Of a stretch of 64,000 nucleotides of DNA, positions 28,601-40,386 are shown piece by piece. The DNA lies in contig NC_087072.1 of assembly GCF_026151205.1 (NCBI RefSeq), forward strand, positions 10,082,169 to 10,146,168. The letters are read 5' to 3'. This stretch comes from Bolinopsis microptera. Its lineage: Eukaryota > Ctenophora > Tentaculata > Lobata > Bolinopsidae. A program made the position numbers and the translations under genes. The first letter of the stretch is position 1, and every line of letters starts with the position of its first letter. The notes below the pieces were generated by a model that was given only the letters and a program-made list of their open reading frames with translations, had not been told where the DNA came from and did no database searches.

Positions 28601-30264
28601 AAATGACACCATAAATAAAAATCGTGTAGGAGAAGTGCATCTGAACTTCGAAAAATTCTTTGACCTTAACAATTTTTGGTGAACTGACTCAATTAAGTAA
28701 AATGCGATTTAGGTTCATAAAATCTAGCTGCAAGTCTCGGTATTTTTCACCAATTTATGTATGAGACCATAGAATCAGATAAATTTACCGGGTTCATCAG
28801 GTTATTAAGAGCAGTGAAATGACCCTGCTAAGTTAGATCGGATTTGCATGAATTTGTACCGCGTTCTAAGTTATAATCTAAGAATTTAAAATAGACATGG
28901 GAACAAGACAGGAATTAAGATTGTTTTGAAAGCTTTACATTCAATATTCAAAAGACAATGGATAATGGATATTTGAGAGGTATTTACAAGTACGTGTGGT
29001 CGTAATCACATAAAAATGCAATTTGGTTGCAATAAGATATCAATGATACTGCCAAAGGATTTGCTTAATTATTTATCGGCTGACTTGTTATCAAATTTGA
29101 TAAATATTCTCGCATTGACATGTGAATACAGTTGAACAAATAATACAGTTGTCATTGGAAGGCAATAGCGAAGATTATTTAGAACCTAAATTTATCTGTT
29201 ACATAACCAGAGTTACTATTTATAACATAATATAATTAGAGATTCCAAGGAAACTGTCGCTAACAACTGTACCATTTGTTCTCTTGTTCAGCCCAGAAGA
29301 TCTATCAAGATTCATTTATAGAGAAGAAGGTTTAATAAGATTTATGTTTGCATTTTTCAGTATTTAAGTTAAAATGTTCATTAGCAAGTAGAGGGAATAA
29401 TTATTAAAAAAATATAAAACTCACCGTTAGTTGATAATAAGAATAAATTATTATTCTGACGTTTTAACCATTGTATTTCATTAATTTTTTCTTCTATTTC
29501 TAAACTCTTCAAATAATCAAATTGAGGTTCGTGACTTTGAAATGTGCTATATACACTATATTCCCCTTTAGCCTGAAAATAATATAGCCGGTTAGAGATG
29601 ATAAATCATAAATAAACCACTTACTAAAGCATGCTTGGAACGCGAATGTAGATCATGTAATTATTCCTCAATTGTGTTATTCAGAACAGCAATCTGACAT
29701 AATATCCGACCATGGCGTCGAATTGTAACAGTTTATTATAAGTGAATTGTGAAACCGGGCAAGAAAAGATAATGCACGTATACCTCACAACGTACAAAGT
29801 TTTGTTAACAGTAAAACATGTGTTATCCATGTTCCAAGAAGAATTTTACGAATGTACATACCCCTAAATCTTTTTGAAATATTACTACTCTGCCCCCTTT
29901 GTCGCCCGTTGCTAAAAATTCCCCATCGTGATTAAACTGTACCGTTGATATGATATCAGCTGAGGGATAAGTTGAATTACATTTTTTTAAACAAATTATA
30001 TACGATAGTAAAGTAGAGCCTTTCTTACTTCTAATTAGAATAAATAAGTTGAATCTGTGATATTTACAAAAGCCCCAAAACTAAACAAACATTTCTTTTT
30101 GATTTGGTGAAAAGAATAAACGAGAGTTTAAATGAACGTTTATTCACTTAGTCAAATAGACTAGACAATAGACATACCATCAGTTATATCTTCCTCGACT
30201 GTTCCTTTGACTTGTGAAAAATACCACTGTAAGTCGTTGCTTGCTATACTAGGTCCATTTGCCC
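25634..30264 (-). CDS. PPP2R2: Protein phosphatase 2A B55-type regulatory subunit (PPP2R2 family), nine of at least ten exons
   Basis: This WD40 beta-propeller subunit directs the PP2A holoenzyme to substrates. Exons on the minus strand: 30264-30178, 29959-29862, 29572-29425, 28364-28199, 27926-27755, 27301-27181, 27062-26938, 26817-26681, 25907-25634. Every intron is GT-AG and all nine exons join in one frame, giving 441 codons plus stop; human PPP2R2A has 447. Family signatures in order are [104 protein letters not shown] and the near-terminal TNNLYLF. The first listed exon opens with two bases of a split codon and no in-frame ATG, so a short initiating exon must lie upstream of 30265; I could not locate it. 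No frameshift or stop is present. Which vertebrate paralogue (A-D) it corresponds to cannot be said. Confidence 0.96.
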
Positions 30265-30454
30265 CTGAGTAATTTTTAAGTTATGTGACCAGAATGATAA
30301 TCTTTCACGACCTTTAAGTTTGATTCGGTAACTAATAACACCGAAGGCGATATAACTAGTATAGTGTAAGTACTTCAGTATTTTCTAAGATAATAAGATT
30401 AATAACATTAATAGGAGACAATGCCCGTAATACACAATATTAAGATTGATTTAA

Positions 30455-31156
30455 GGGGGACAGGGGGGTCTTCATCAAAATTCTCTCGAAATTGACTTTA
30501 TAGTTGTTTCTGATAGAAGAGAGTGATATCTATCAGCTGTTTTTAGTTCCATGGAAAAGTATTGTTCCTAGCCGAAATTATTGCCGGTCAAAGGTCAGGG
30601 CGCGGCTTATGTGTAATTGTATTACGCGAGCGATTTTCAATCGCGTGCCCTGAAAATCGAGTCTAAAAATCTATCTCCTCCTACATTTTTTGAGCTATCA
30701 CCCTGAAACCTTCAGGATATGTTTTAAGATAGGTCTTGAGATAGGTCTTAGAAATTTTTTTATTCGATTTTGAAAATCTTGGACCTCGTTTTTTGACAAT
30801 TGTTTCAGGTCCAAGATTTTCAAAATCAAATAAAATTTGTTCTAAGGCCTATCTCCAAATTCTGGCCTAACAATCTCTTTTAAATGGTCCTTAAAACATA
30901 TCCTGAAAGTTTCAGGGTGATCGCTCAAAAAATGTAGGAAGAAGATAGATTTTTAGACTCGATTTTCAGGGCGCGTGATTGAAAATCGCTCGCGCAATAC
31001 AATTACACGTAAGCGCTGACCTTTGACCGGCAATAATTTCGGCTAGGAACAATATTTTTCCATGAGACTAAGGACAGCTGATAGATATCACTCCCCTCTA
31101 TCAGAAACAACTGTAAAGTCAATTTCGAGAGAATTTTGATGAAGACCCCCCCGGCC
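30455..31156. mobile_element. TTAA-type foldback element, older copy with degraded right end
   Basis: The left end follows TTAA (30451-30454) and begins GGGGGACAGGGGGGTCTTCA. The two halves are long imperfect inverted repeats meeting near 30800; the right half ends with the complementary C-rich run at about 31156 without TTAA. It belongs to the same family as 40387-41116: both share AATTGTATT followed by a GCGAGCGATTTTCAATCG segment and the TCTATCAG end motifs. It encodes nothing recognisable and sits just upstream of the first located PP2A B exon, perhaps in intron 1 or the promoter region. Confidence 0.75.
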
Positions 31157-31175
31157 CACATCCAGAAAGTTAAAA

Positions 31176-31380
31176 ACAGCAGAACCTCCATCCCACAAGA
31201 GAACTTTCTAATGATATGACTGAAGTTTCAGTCTACCTGTCCATCAGCCCAATTAACTTGAAAGGATGTGACCAGGGCGATCTCATTACTGTTGTGCAAT
31301 GCATGGATGAGTTAGAATCTTGAAATTTTGAAAGCCGACTCTGTTTCAAATTGTTAATGCAATGGATAACATTTAAAGGA
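31176..31380 (+). repeat. 205-bp direct repeat, copy 1
   Basis: Reading base by base, this segment is identical to 32628-32832, offset 1,452 bp. Flanking bases differ at once on both sides. It encodes no recognisable protein. Copy 1 begins about 20 bp after the degraded end of the foldback element. Confidence 0.9.
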
Positions 31381-32627
31381 AATTTTTCACTTTCACAATG
31401 TCGGCGAGTGAAGCAGGACAGTTTTTAAGCATTTGGAGCTACGCCCCAGAAAATTTTTTGCGTTTTTGCTTTACTTGGCCACATTAAAATCTGCAATAAC
31501 AAAATATTTGAAGCCCTTCAAAATAGTGTGTTACAAAATGACTTTCTCCTACAACCCACAAGTAAAACATTAAACATGGCCAGCTTGCACCATCTGTTTT
31601 AGTTATCACAAATTATTCTATGTGCCTTGCAGAGTAGAGGCAACCATATCCTGAGAAATGTTAAGTGCATACAACTTAAACTTTCGCACAGACAGGAATT
31701 GAAGATATGTTTGCCGCAGGCAAAAATTCTTCATGATTTTGCCCACACAGAAGGCCTAGAAGCAATTTGGTAATAGAGATCATTTTCAAACACAGTTTCA
31801 AAAACGATTCAAAGAACTGTTCGTTTTTTCCTCTTCCATTTGTCAACAATTTTGGATTGTTTTTGGACCCCAAAAAAATGTATGGTAAAATGTTTCAAAA
31901 TTCAGATCGTAGACTTTGTAAATTTCCTCTTTGGCACCAAAAATTTCCTCCGAAATCGAAAATTTCCTTGCAGATTATCTGCTAGTCTGCTAAGGTTTCT
32001 GGCAGTGGGCCCCCCGGCCCCCGGTATGTTAAAGTTATAAATACAATACTAGGTTTTAATTATAATACTACTGGTGACAAGAATGTTAATACTGTTAATA
32101 CTTAAGATAAAATCTTGTTGATTAGTTAAAAACGTTTTCAATTGATATTAATTTTGCAAAAAACATACCTGTTGCCATGAAATCAAATTAAGCTATGGGG
32201 AATAAAGCATGTTAGGGTTTTTAAGAATACATAATACTTAATAAAGTTATAAATACCTAATATCATTTAATTGGGTACAAAACGATAACAATTTCATTAA
32301 ACAATCGTTTGCAATCCCTCAATTTGAGCCAAAATTTAAGTGAACTAGCACTTGATGAGCATGAAATATAATTAGATTCTAGACATTCATTGATTCCAGA
32401 CATAAGTCGATATAATATGTACATTTTAATGTGACCTCTTTTACCATACAACTCCATTTAATGGAAATATTAGACTGACTTATTTATTGACAAGAGCTAG
32501 AGGTGATGATCACTAATGAACCAGAAAAAACAGAGGCCAGGACAGTGCAGCTACCGTAACTGAAGTTCCTGGCTGGATTGGAGTTGTTGATGTTGTGACA
32601 GATGATGAAAAAGATGGTGTTCTCCAC
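31381..32627. other. Spacer between the two 205-bp repeats; no gene seen
   Basis: AT-rich sequence with only short open frames on both strands, none recognisable. Together with either copy it would form a 1,452-bp tandem-duplication unit, but only the 205-bp ends are seen twice. Confidence 0.45.
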
Positions 32628-32832
32628 ACAGCAGAACCTCCATCCCACAAGAGAACTTTCTAATGATATGACTGAAGTTTCAGTCTACCTGTCCATCAGC
32701 CCAATTAACTTGAAAGGATGTGACCAGGGCGATCTCATTACTGTTGTGCAATGCATGGATGAGTTAGAATCTTGAAATTTTGAAAGCCGACTCTGTTTCA
32801 AATTGTTAATGCAATGGATAACATTTAAAGGA
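32628..32832 (+). repeat. 205-bp direct repeat, copy 2
   Basis: Identical to 31176-31380 over its full length. Perfect identity implies a recent duplication or gene conversion. The following 32833-33273 is unannotated AT-rich DNA with an A-rich run near 32885 and no recognisable gene. Confidence 0.9.
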
Positions 32833-33273
32833 TACTGTGTGCTCAACAGTATCTCCATTTTAACCTCCCTAAACATCCCAATTCAAAAAAAAAGAAAAAG
32901 GGATGCTTAGTGAAAGTAGGAAGTCATCAGGTAAGATTGATTGATTGTAAACTGGGACAGTGGAAAAAAAAACTAAAAAAACACATACAAATAATCCCTC
33001 ACTAGAGCACTGAACTCATAATAAAATATGCCACACTGTGTGGATCAGCACCTTACAATAGAATTAAACAAATTTTGGACAAATTTTTAATAAAACCAAA
33101 TTTTAGTGTGCTCCAATGACCAGATTATATAACTCAACGTATAACAATTTGAGCACAATGGGAGACTGTACAGGTCACAGGAACTGGACAGTGGACAGAG
33201 TTACATAGAACTCTACTGAGTTCCATCACTGGTTCAAGTAATCGAGGGTAAAAAGGATAGTATTAACTAATAG

Positions 33274-33644
33274 GGAGAACATTTTTCGGAGCTATTAAAC
33301 CCTCCTCCCACGAATGCGGATCTGTCTGACCTGGACCATCTTGAAGTGGTTCCATGCTTTCCTTATCTTGGTGATGGTGATGGTCCCCCCACTAGACTTG
33401 AGATTTTAAACTGTCTCAAAAAATTGAAGAACCACAAAAGTGCTGGGATCGACGAAATCTCTAATGAGCAGTTGAAGTATGGGGCAAGTGGTCTTGTGGA
33501 TAGGATGGAGAAATTGGTCTCTAAAGTTTGGAAATCAGAAGCAGTGCCTGACGACTGGTTGAAAGGCATCGTGATAATTGTACCAAAGAAGGGTGATACC
33601 TCTCATTGCTCCAATAATAGGGGGATCACTCTAAGATCCACAGC
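33274..33644 (+). pseudogene. Non-LTR retrotransposon reverse transcriptase, 5' fragment
   Basis: An open frame from just after tandem stops at 33268-33273 reads EHFSELLN, then LKNHKSAGIDEISNEQLKYG and IVPKKGD with NNRGITL. This is the linker and amino-terminal part of a LINE reverse transcriptase domain. The frame breaks at the 8-bp duplication TCCACAGC (33637-33644). The upstream endonuclease region is not recognisable, so the copy is probably 5'-truncated or decayed. The gene continues in the same frame at 46681. LINE clade is uncertain (RTE/Jockey/CR1-like). Confidence 0.9.
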
Positions 33645-33749
33645 TAAGGTTTTTTTTTATAGGGTGCCAAGGGTGCCAGCACCCTTGCCTCAAATTTTTT
33701 CATCGAAAAATTAAAATTGGCTGAAACGAAAAAAAAAACATATTTTCTT

Positions 33750-33777
33750 GGGGGGGGGGGGGGGGGGGGGGGGGGGG
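33750..33777 (+). repeat. 28-bp poly-G tract
   Basis: An uninterrupted G run immediately before the left end of the inner 5.3-kb element; the last G is the first base of the GTCTATA flank. A run of the same length occurs at 24439-24466. Confidence 0.9.
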
Positions 33778-34309
33778 TCTATAGGCGGGGTGCAACACCT
33801 AACCCCGCTAATCCCGCCAAATCCCGCGTAATCCCGCGTAATCCCGCCAAATCCCGCCAAATCCCGCGTAATTCCGCGTAATTCCGCCAAATTCCACGTA
33901 ATCCCGCCAAATTCCACGTAATCCCGCCGATAAAAATAAAGTTAATTTTTTTATGTCACAAATTTTACTCATCAAAGCATAAATACGAAACTCGATCGGT
34001 TTTTAACAATACGAAATGGTTTTGTTAATAACCAAATTTTGCACTTTAGTTTTCGTAAATAGCATAGATAGAAGTTTCCATACTTTGACAGGAAAACATT
34101 AGTTGCTCATTTGGTAAAGGCCACATTTATATTGGATCCCTGAAATATTCCTACAGAGTAGTTGAGTAGTTGAGTAGTTGCAGTAGCGGACCTTTCAAAG
34201 TTCATCTTGAAAGGAGATATCGATTGCAAGTATTGCCACCAGATTTTCAAAACCGGAAGTTTACTAAGATGTATTATCATTGAACTGATTACAAAAGATG
34301 ATCATAATT

Positions 34310-37300
34310 GAGAAAAGAGGAGGAGGAGGAGGAGGAGGACTAAGGAGGAAGACTGAGGAGGAGGGGGAGGACTGAGGAGGAGGACTGAGGAGGAGGACTG
34401 AGGAGGACTGATGAGGAGAAGGAGGTGGATGAAGAGAACTGAGGAGGAGGAGAAGGAGGACTGAGGAGGACTGGTGAGGAGAAGGAGGCGGACTGAGGAG
34501 GAGGAGGAGGAGGAGGAGAAGGACTAAAGAGGAGGAGGACCCAGGAGGAGGATAACTGAGGAGAAGGACCGATGAGGAGGAGGACAGAGGAAGAGGAGGA
34601 GAAGGACTGAGGAGGAGAAGGAGGACCCAGGAGGAGGACCCAGGAGGAGGAGCAGGAGGAGGACTGAGGATGAGGATGAGGGTGGCTGGGGGAGGACTGA
34701 GGAGGAGGAGGAAACCTGAGGAGGAGGTGTACGATGAGAAGGACTGAGGAGGAGGAGGAGGACTGAGGAGAAAGATGAGGAGGACTGAGGAGAAAGATGA
34801 GGAAGAGGACTGAAGAGGGAGACTGAGGAGGAGGAGGGGAGGCGGAGGAGGACTGAGGATGACTGATGAGGAATGATGAGGAGAAGGAGGTGGATGAGGA
34901 GGATGAGGAGGACTAAGGAGAAGGAGGAGAAGAAAGAGGACTGGTGAAAAGGATTGATAAGGAGGAGGATGATCAGGATGACCCAGGAGGAGGATATAGG
35001 AGGAGGATGAGGACTGAGGATGAGGACTGAGGAGGAGGAAGAGGACTGAGGAGGATGGCTGAGGAGGATGACTGAGAGGGAGGAAGAGAAGGAGGAGTAA
35101 AACTGAGGAAGACTGAGAAGAAGGAGGAGGAGAACTGAGGAGGAGGACTGAAGAGGGGGACTGAGGAAGAGGAGGGGAGGCGGAGGAGGATTGAGGAGGA
35201 TGACTGATGACTGGTGAGGAGGGGAAGGAGGTGGATGAGGAGGATGAGGAGGACTAAGGAGGAGGAGAAAGAGGACTGGTGAAGGGGATTGATGAGGAGG
35301 AGGAGGAGGACTGATAAGGAGGAGGAGGAGGAGGACTAAGGAGGAGGGGAAAGAGGTGGATAAGGAGGATGAGGAGGATGAGGAGGACTAAGGAGAAGGA
35401 GGAGGAGAAGGAGAAGGAGGACTGGTGAAGAGGATTGATGAGGAGGAGGACTGATGAGGAGGAGGACTGAGGAGGACTGAGAAGGAGGAGGACTGAGGAG
35501 AACGATGAGGAGGAGGACTGAGGAGGAGGGGAAGGAGGTGGATGAGGAAGATGATGAGGATGAGGAGGACTGAGGAGGAGGAGGACTGAGGAGTAGGAGT
35601 AGGAGGATGACTGAGGAGGGGAGGAGGAAGAGGACAAAGGAGGATCAGGATGACCCAGGAAGAGGACCCAGGAGGAGGAGGAGGACTGAGGAGGAGGAGG
35701 AGGACTGAATAGGAGGAGGAGGGGGACTGGGGGAGGACTGAGGAGGAGGACTAAGGAGAACGATGAGGAGGAGGACTGAGGAGGAGGGGAAGGAGGTGGA
35801 TGAGGAAGATGAGGAGGATGAGGAGGACTGAGGAGGAGGAGGACTGAGGAGTAGGAGTAGGAGGATGACTGAGGAGGGGAGGAGGAAGAGGACAAAGGAG
35901 GATCAGGATGACCCAGGAAGAGGACCCAGGAGGAGGAGGAGGACTGAGGAGGAGGAGGAGGACTGAGAAGGAGGAGGACTGAGGAGAACTGAGGAGGAGG
36001 AGGACTAAGGAGAAATATGAGGAGGACTGACGAGGAAGATGAGGACTGAGGAGGAGGAGGACTGAGGAGGATGGCTGAGGAGGATGACTGAGAGGGAGGA
36101 GGAGGAGTAAAACTGAGGAGGACTGAGGAGAAGTCTCAGAAGAACTGAGGGGGAGGAGGACTAAGGAGAAATATGAGGAGGACTGACGAGGAAGATGAGG
36201 ACTGAGGAGGAGGAGGACTGAGGAGGATGGCTGAGGAGGATGACTGAGAGGGAGGAGTAAAACTGAGGAGGACTGAGGAGAAGGAGGATAAGGACTGAGG
36301 AGAACTGAGGAGTAGGACTGAAGAGGGGACTGAGGAGGAGGAGGGGAGGCGGAGGATGACTGAGGAGGATGACTGATGAGGAATGATGAGGAGGGGAAGG
36401 AGGTGGATGAGGAGGATGAGGAGGACTAAGGAGAAGGAGGAGGAGAAGGAGGACTGGTGAAGAGGATTGATGAGGAGGAGGAGGAGGTGGACTGAAGAGG
36501 AGGAGATGACTGAGGAGGGGAGGAGGAAGAGGACTGAGGAGGATCTGGATGACCCAGGAGGATGACCCAGGAGGAGGACTGAGGAGGATGACTGAGGAGG
36601 AGGAGGACTGAGGAGGAGGAGGACTGAGAAGGAGGACTGAGGAGTACTGAGGAGGAGGAGGACTAAATATGAGGAGGAGGAGGGGGACTGGAGGAGGACT
36701 GAGGAGGGGGACTGAGGAGGACTGAGGATGAGGACTGAGGAGGAGGAGGAGGACTGAGGAGGACTGAGGGGGATGGCTGAGGAGGATGACTGAGAGGGAG
36801 GAGGAGGAGGAGTAAAACTGAGGAGGACTGAGGAGAAGGAGGATGAGGACTGAGGAGGAGGACTGAAGAGGAGGACTGAGGAGGAGGAGGGGAGGCGGAG
36901 GAGGACGACTGATGAGAAATGATGAGGAGGGGAAGTAGGTGGATGAGGAGGATGAGGAGGATGAGGAGGACTAAGGAGAAGGAAGAGGAGAAGGAGAAGG
37001 AGGACTGGTGAAGAGGATTGATGAGGAGGAGGAGGACCGAGAAGGAGGAGGACTGAGGAGAACTGAGGAGGAGGAGGAGGACTGAATAGGAGGAGGGGGA
37101 CTGGGGGAGGACTGAGGAGGAGGACTGAGGACTGAAGAGGGGGAGGATGAAAATGAGGGGAGGAGGAAGAAGACTGAGGAGGATCAGGATGACCCAGGAG
37201 GAGGACCCAGGAGGAGGACCCAGGAGGAGGACCCAGGAGGAGGACCCAGGAGGAGGACCCAGGAGGACTGAGGAGGATGACTGGGGAGGAGGAGGACTGA

Positions 37301-38371
37301 GGAGGACGACTGAGGAGGACTGAGAAGGAGGAGGACTGAGGAGAACTGAGGAGGAGGAGGAGGACTGAATAGGAGGAGGAGGGGGACTGGGGGAGGACTG
37401 AGGAGGAGGACTAAGGAGAACGATGAGGAGGACTGAGGAGGAGGACTGAAAACTGAAGAGGAGGAGGATGAAAAGGAGGAGGACTGATGAGGAGGGGGAG
37501 GAGGAGGAGGGGAGGAGGAGGACTGAGGAGGGGGACTGAGGAGGATGGCTGAGGAGGTTGACTGAGGAGGAGGACTGACAGGATGGAGGAGGAGGAGGAA
37601 GACTGAGGAGGAGGAGGAGGTAAAGGAGTAAGGACTGAAGAGGAGAAAGAGGAGGAGGAGGACCCAGGAGGAGGACCCAGGAGGAGGACTCAGGAGGAGG
37701 ACTGAGGAGGAGGAAGAGGAGGAGGAGGAGGAGGAGGAGGACTGAGGAGGAGGACTGAGGAGGACTGAGGAGGATGGCTGAGGAGGTTGACTGAGGAGGA
37801 GGACTGACAGGGAGGAGGAGGAGGAGGAAGACTGAGGATGAGGAGGTTAAGGACTGAAGAGGAGAAAGAGGAGGAGGAGGACCCAGGAGGAGGACCCAGG
37901 AGGAGGACCCAGGATCGGAGGAGGACCCAGGAGGAGGACTGAGAAGGAGGAAGCTGGAAGAGGAGGAAGAGGAGGAGGAGGAGGAGGACTTAGGAGAACG
38001 ATGAGGAGGAGGACTGAGGAGGAGGATTGAGGACTGAAGAGGAGGAGGATGAAAAGGAGGAGGACTGAGGAGGAGGGGGAGGAGGAGGAGGGGAGGAGGA
38101 GGACTGAGGTGGAGGAATGAGGAGGAGGACTGAGGAGCATGGCTGAGGAGGTTGACTGAGGAGGAGGACTGACAGGGAGGAGGAAGACTGAGGAAGAGGA
38201 GGAGGTAAAGAACTGAAGAGGAGAAGGAGGAGGAGGACCCAGGAGGAGGATCCAGGAAGAGGACCCAGGAGGAGGACCCAGGAGGAGGACCCAGGAGGAG
38301 GACCCAGGAGGAGGACCCAGGAGGAGGAAGAGGAGGAGGAGGAGAAGGAGGAAGAGGAGGAGGAGGAAGCA
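34310..38371 (+). repeat. Purine-rich GGA/GGACTGA minisatellite array, about 4 kb
   Basis: The plus strand is built from GGA, GAGGACTGAG and GGACCCAGGA units, almost all purine apart from CTGA and CCC islands. Larger blocks recur: a run of GGACCCAGGAG units near 37196-37265 and 38236-38325, and similar long blocks at 35505-35635 and 35770-35895. The minus strand is therefore open in long frames of Pro, Ser and Leu, which follow from composition and are not evidence of a gene. The array lies within the inner inverted-repeat element. Confidence 0.95.
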
Positions 38372-39004
38372 TCTAAATTTTATTTCCATTTTTGTTATTT
38401 TTTGTCCGCTCTATTTTTTGTCTGTTTTGAAAATATAGGGTACCGAACGGACAAAAAACATGAGCCTCCCCCCCCCCCCCCTAACATAGCCTGCATGAAG
38501 CAAATTTACATAGCATAAGATGAATTATTGAACGGAATGAACTACAGTCGTTCTAGCATTACAGTTTGAAATAACGTATCTAATGCTTTTAATAACACAA
38601 CTGACGCTTTGAATCTTTGAATAACATAACCCAAGTGAGAGCTTGAAGTAGATCGCAGGGCAATTAGATTTAAAGAACGGTTACAAGTCTTTATGATCTG
38701 ATAATTTGGTAACAACGCTTTTCTTCTTGGTTACTGAACTAAAAGCAACGTCGGTGAATCATCACAAAACCCTCTGGGTAGCTGCTGTTGAAGATAGCTT
38801 GAAAAATAACGGCTCAGTTCCGAGATTTCCGAGGGTCAAGATCAGGCGAAGAGCATTGTGCCACTGTTGCAAAGAATGGTATTATGTTTATACGTGAATT
38901 TTGAGCCTCCAAAGATTATTTGGATTTTTGTCGTTGGAAAAAACAACCAAAATTTTACATTTTCAAAAATTTGAGAAAAATTTTACCTTTCGTCCGATTC
39001 CGCT
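38372..39004. other. Non-array interior of the inner element
   Basis: Sequence between the GGA array and the right subterminal repeats. It contains a C run near 38468-38481 and a short inverted pair around 38400-38460 (TTTTTTGTC with GACAAAAAA). A 63-codon open frame at 38706-38897 is unrecognised. Confidence 0.5.
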
Positions 39005-40386
39005 AATCCCGCCAAATCCCGCCAAATCCCGCGTAATTCCGCGTAATCCCGCCTAATCACGCCTAATTCCGCAAGTGCGGGGTTAGACGGAAATTGGCGG
39101 AGTTATGTGCTGCACCCCGCCTGTCTATACTCTATAAGGTGGAATAGTGGGTCTGTTGATATTGATAGTGGGTCTGTTGTTATTAAGTGTGTGTCTACTC
39201 GCTTAATAGTGGGTCTTTGCTACTCTGAAATGGGTCTGTAGATTGACTTATCGGTCTGTAAGATGAAATAGTGAGCCTGTTGATATTGATAGTGGGTCTG
39301 TTGTTATTAAGTGTGTGTCTACTCGCTTAATAGTGGGTCTTTGCTAATCTGAAATGGGTCTGTAGGTTGACTTGTGGGTCTGTAAGATGAAATAGTGGGC
39401 CTGTTGATATTGATAGTGGGTCTGTTGTTATTAAGTGTGTGTCTACTCGCTTAATAGTGGGTCTTTGCTAATCTGAAATGGGTCTGTAGGTTGACTTGTG
39501 GGTCTGTAAGATGAAATAGTGGGCCTGTTGATATTGATAGTGGGTCTGTTGTTATTAAGTGTGTGTCTACTCGCTTAATAGTGGGTCTTTGCTACTCTGA
39601 AATGGGTCTGTAGGTTGACTTGTGGGTCTGTAAGATGAAATAGTGGGCCCGTTGATATTGATAGTGGGTCTGTTTTTATTAAGTGTGTGTCTACTAGCTT
39701 AATAGTGGGTCTTTGCTACTCTGAAATGGGTCTGTGGATTGACTTGTGGGTCTGTAAGATGAAATAGTGGGTCTGTTGATATTGATAGTAGGTCTGTTGT
39801 TATCAACTGTGTGTCTACTTGCTTAATAGTGGGTCTTTGCTAATCTGAAATGGGTCTGTAGATTGACTTAAGGTCTGTAAGATGAAATAGTGGGCCCGTT
39901 GATATTGATAGTGGGTCTGTTTTTATTAAGTGTGTGTCTACTCGCTTAATAGTGGGTCTTTGCTACTCTGAAATGGGTCTGTAGATTGACTTGTGGGTCT
40001 GTAAGATGAAATAGTGAGCCTGTTGATATTGATAGTGGGTCTGTTGTTATTAAGTGTGTGTCTACTCGCATAATAGTGGGCCTTTGCTACTCTGAAATGG
40101 GTCTGTAGATTTATTTGTGGGTCTGTAAGGTTACAAAGTGGGTCTGTTATTATTGGCAGTGGGTCTCTAAGGTCAAATAGTGGGCCTATTTTTATTAAGT
40201 GTGTGTCTACTAGCTTAATAGTGGTCTTTGCTACTCTGAAATGGGTCTGTGGATTGACTTGTGGGTCTGTAAGATGAAATAGTGGGTCTGTTGATATTGA
40301 TAGTAGGTCTGTTGTTATCAACTGTGTGTCTACTCGCTTAATAGTGGGTCTTTGCTAATCTGAAATGGGTCTGTAGATTGACTTAA

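Larger units (their letters stand above)
33784..39122. mobile_element. Inner 5.3-kb inverted-repeat element carrying a purine-rich array
   Basis: The left end GGCGGGGTGCAACAC and the right end in complement AGGCGGGGTGCAGCAC form terminal inverted repeats, and GTCTATA flanks both sides (33777-33783 and 39123-39129). Subterminal regions carry repeated AATCCCGCC/AATCCCGCG units: about ten on the left (33805-33930), about six on the right (39005-39070). Such clustered subterminal motifs are known in hAT-like elements as transposase-binding arrays. No transposase is present. The interior is dominated by the GGA array (34310-38371). The exact boundary is uncertain by 1-3 bp. Confidence 0.7.

Noticed and set aside
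35254-35895. 213-codon minus-strand Pro/Ser-rich frame
   Set aside because: Same purine-array artefact.
36663-38389. Very long minus-strand reading frames (569 and 180 codons) of Pro/Ser/Leu
   Set aside because: They arise from the GGA-rich repeat on the other strand, where stop codons are rare by composition. There is no domain, and overlapping frames are open as well.
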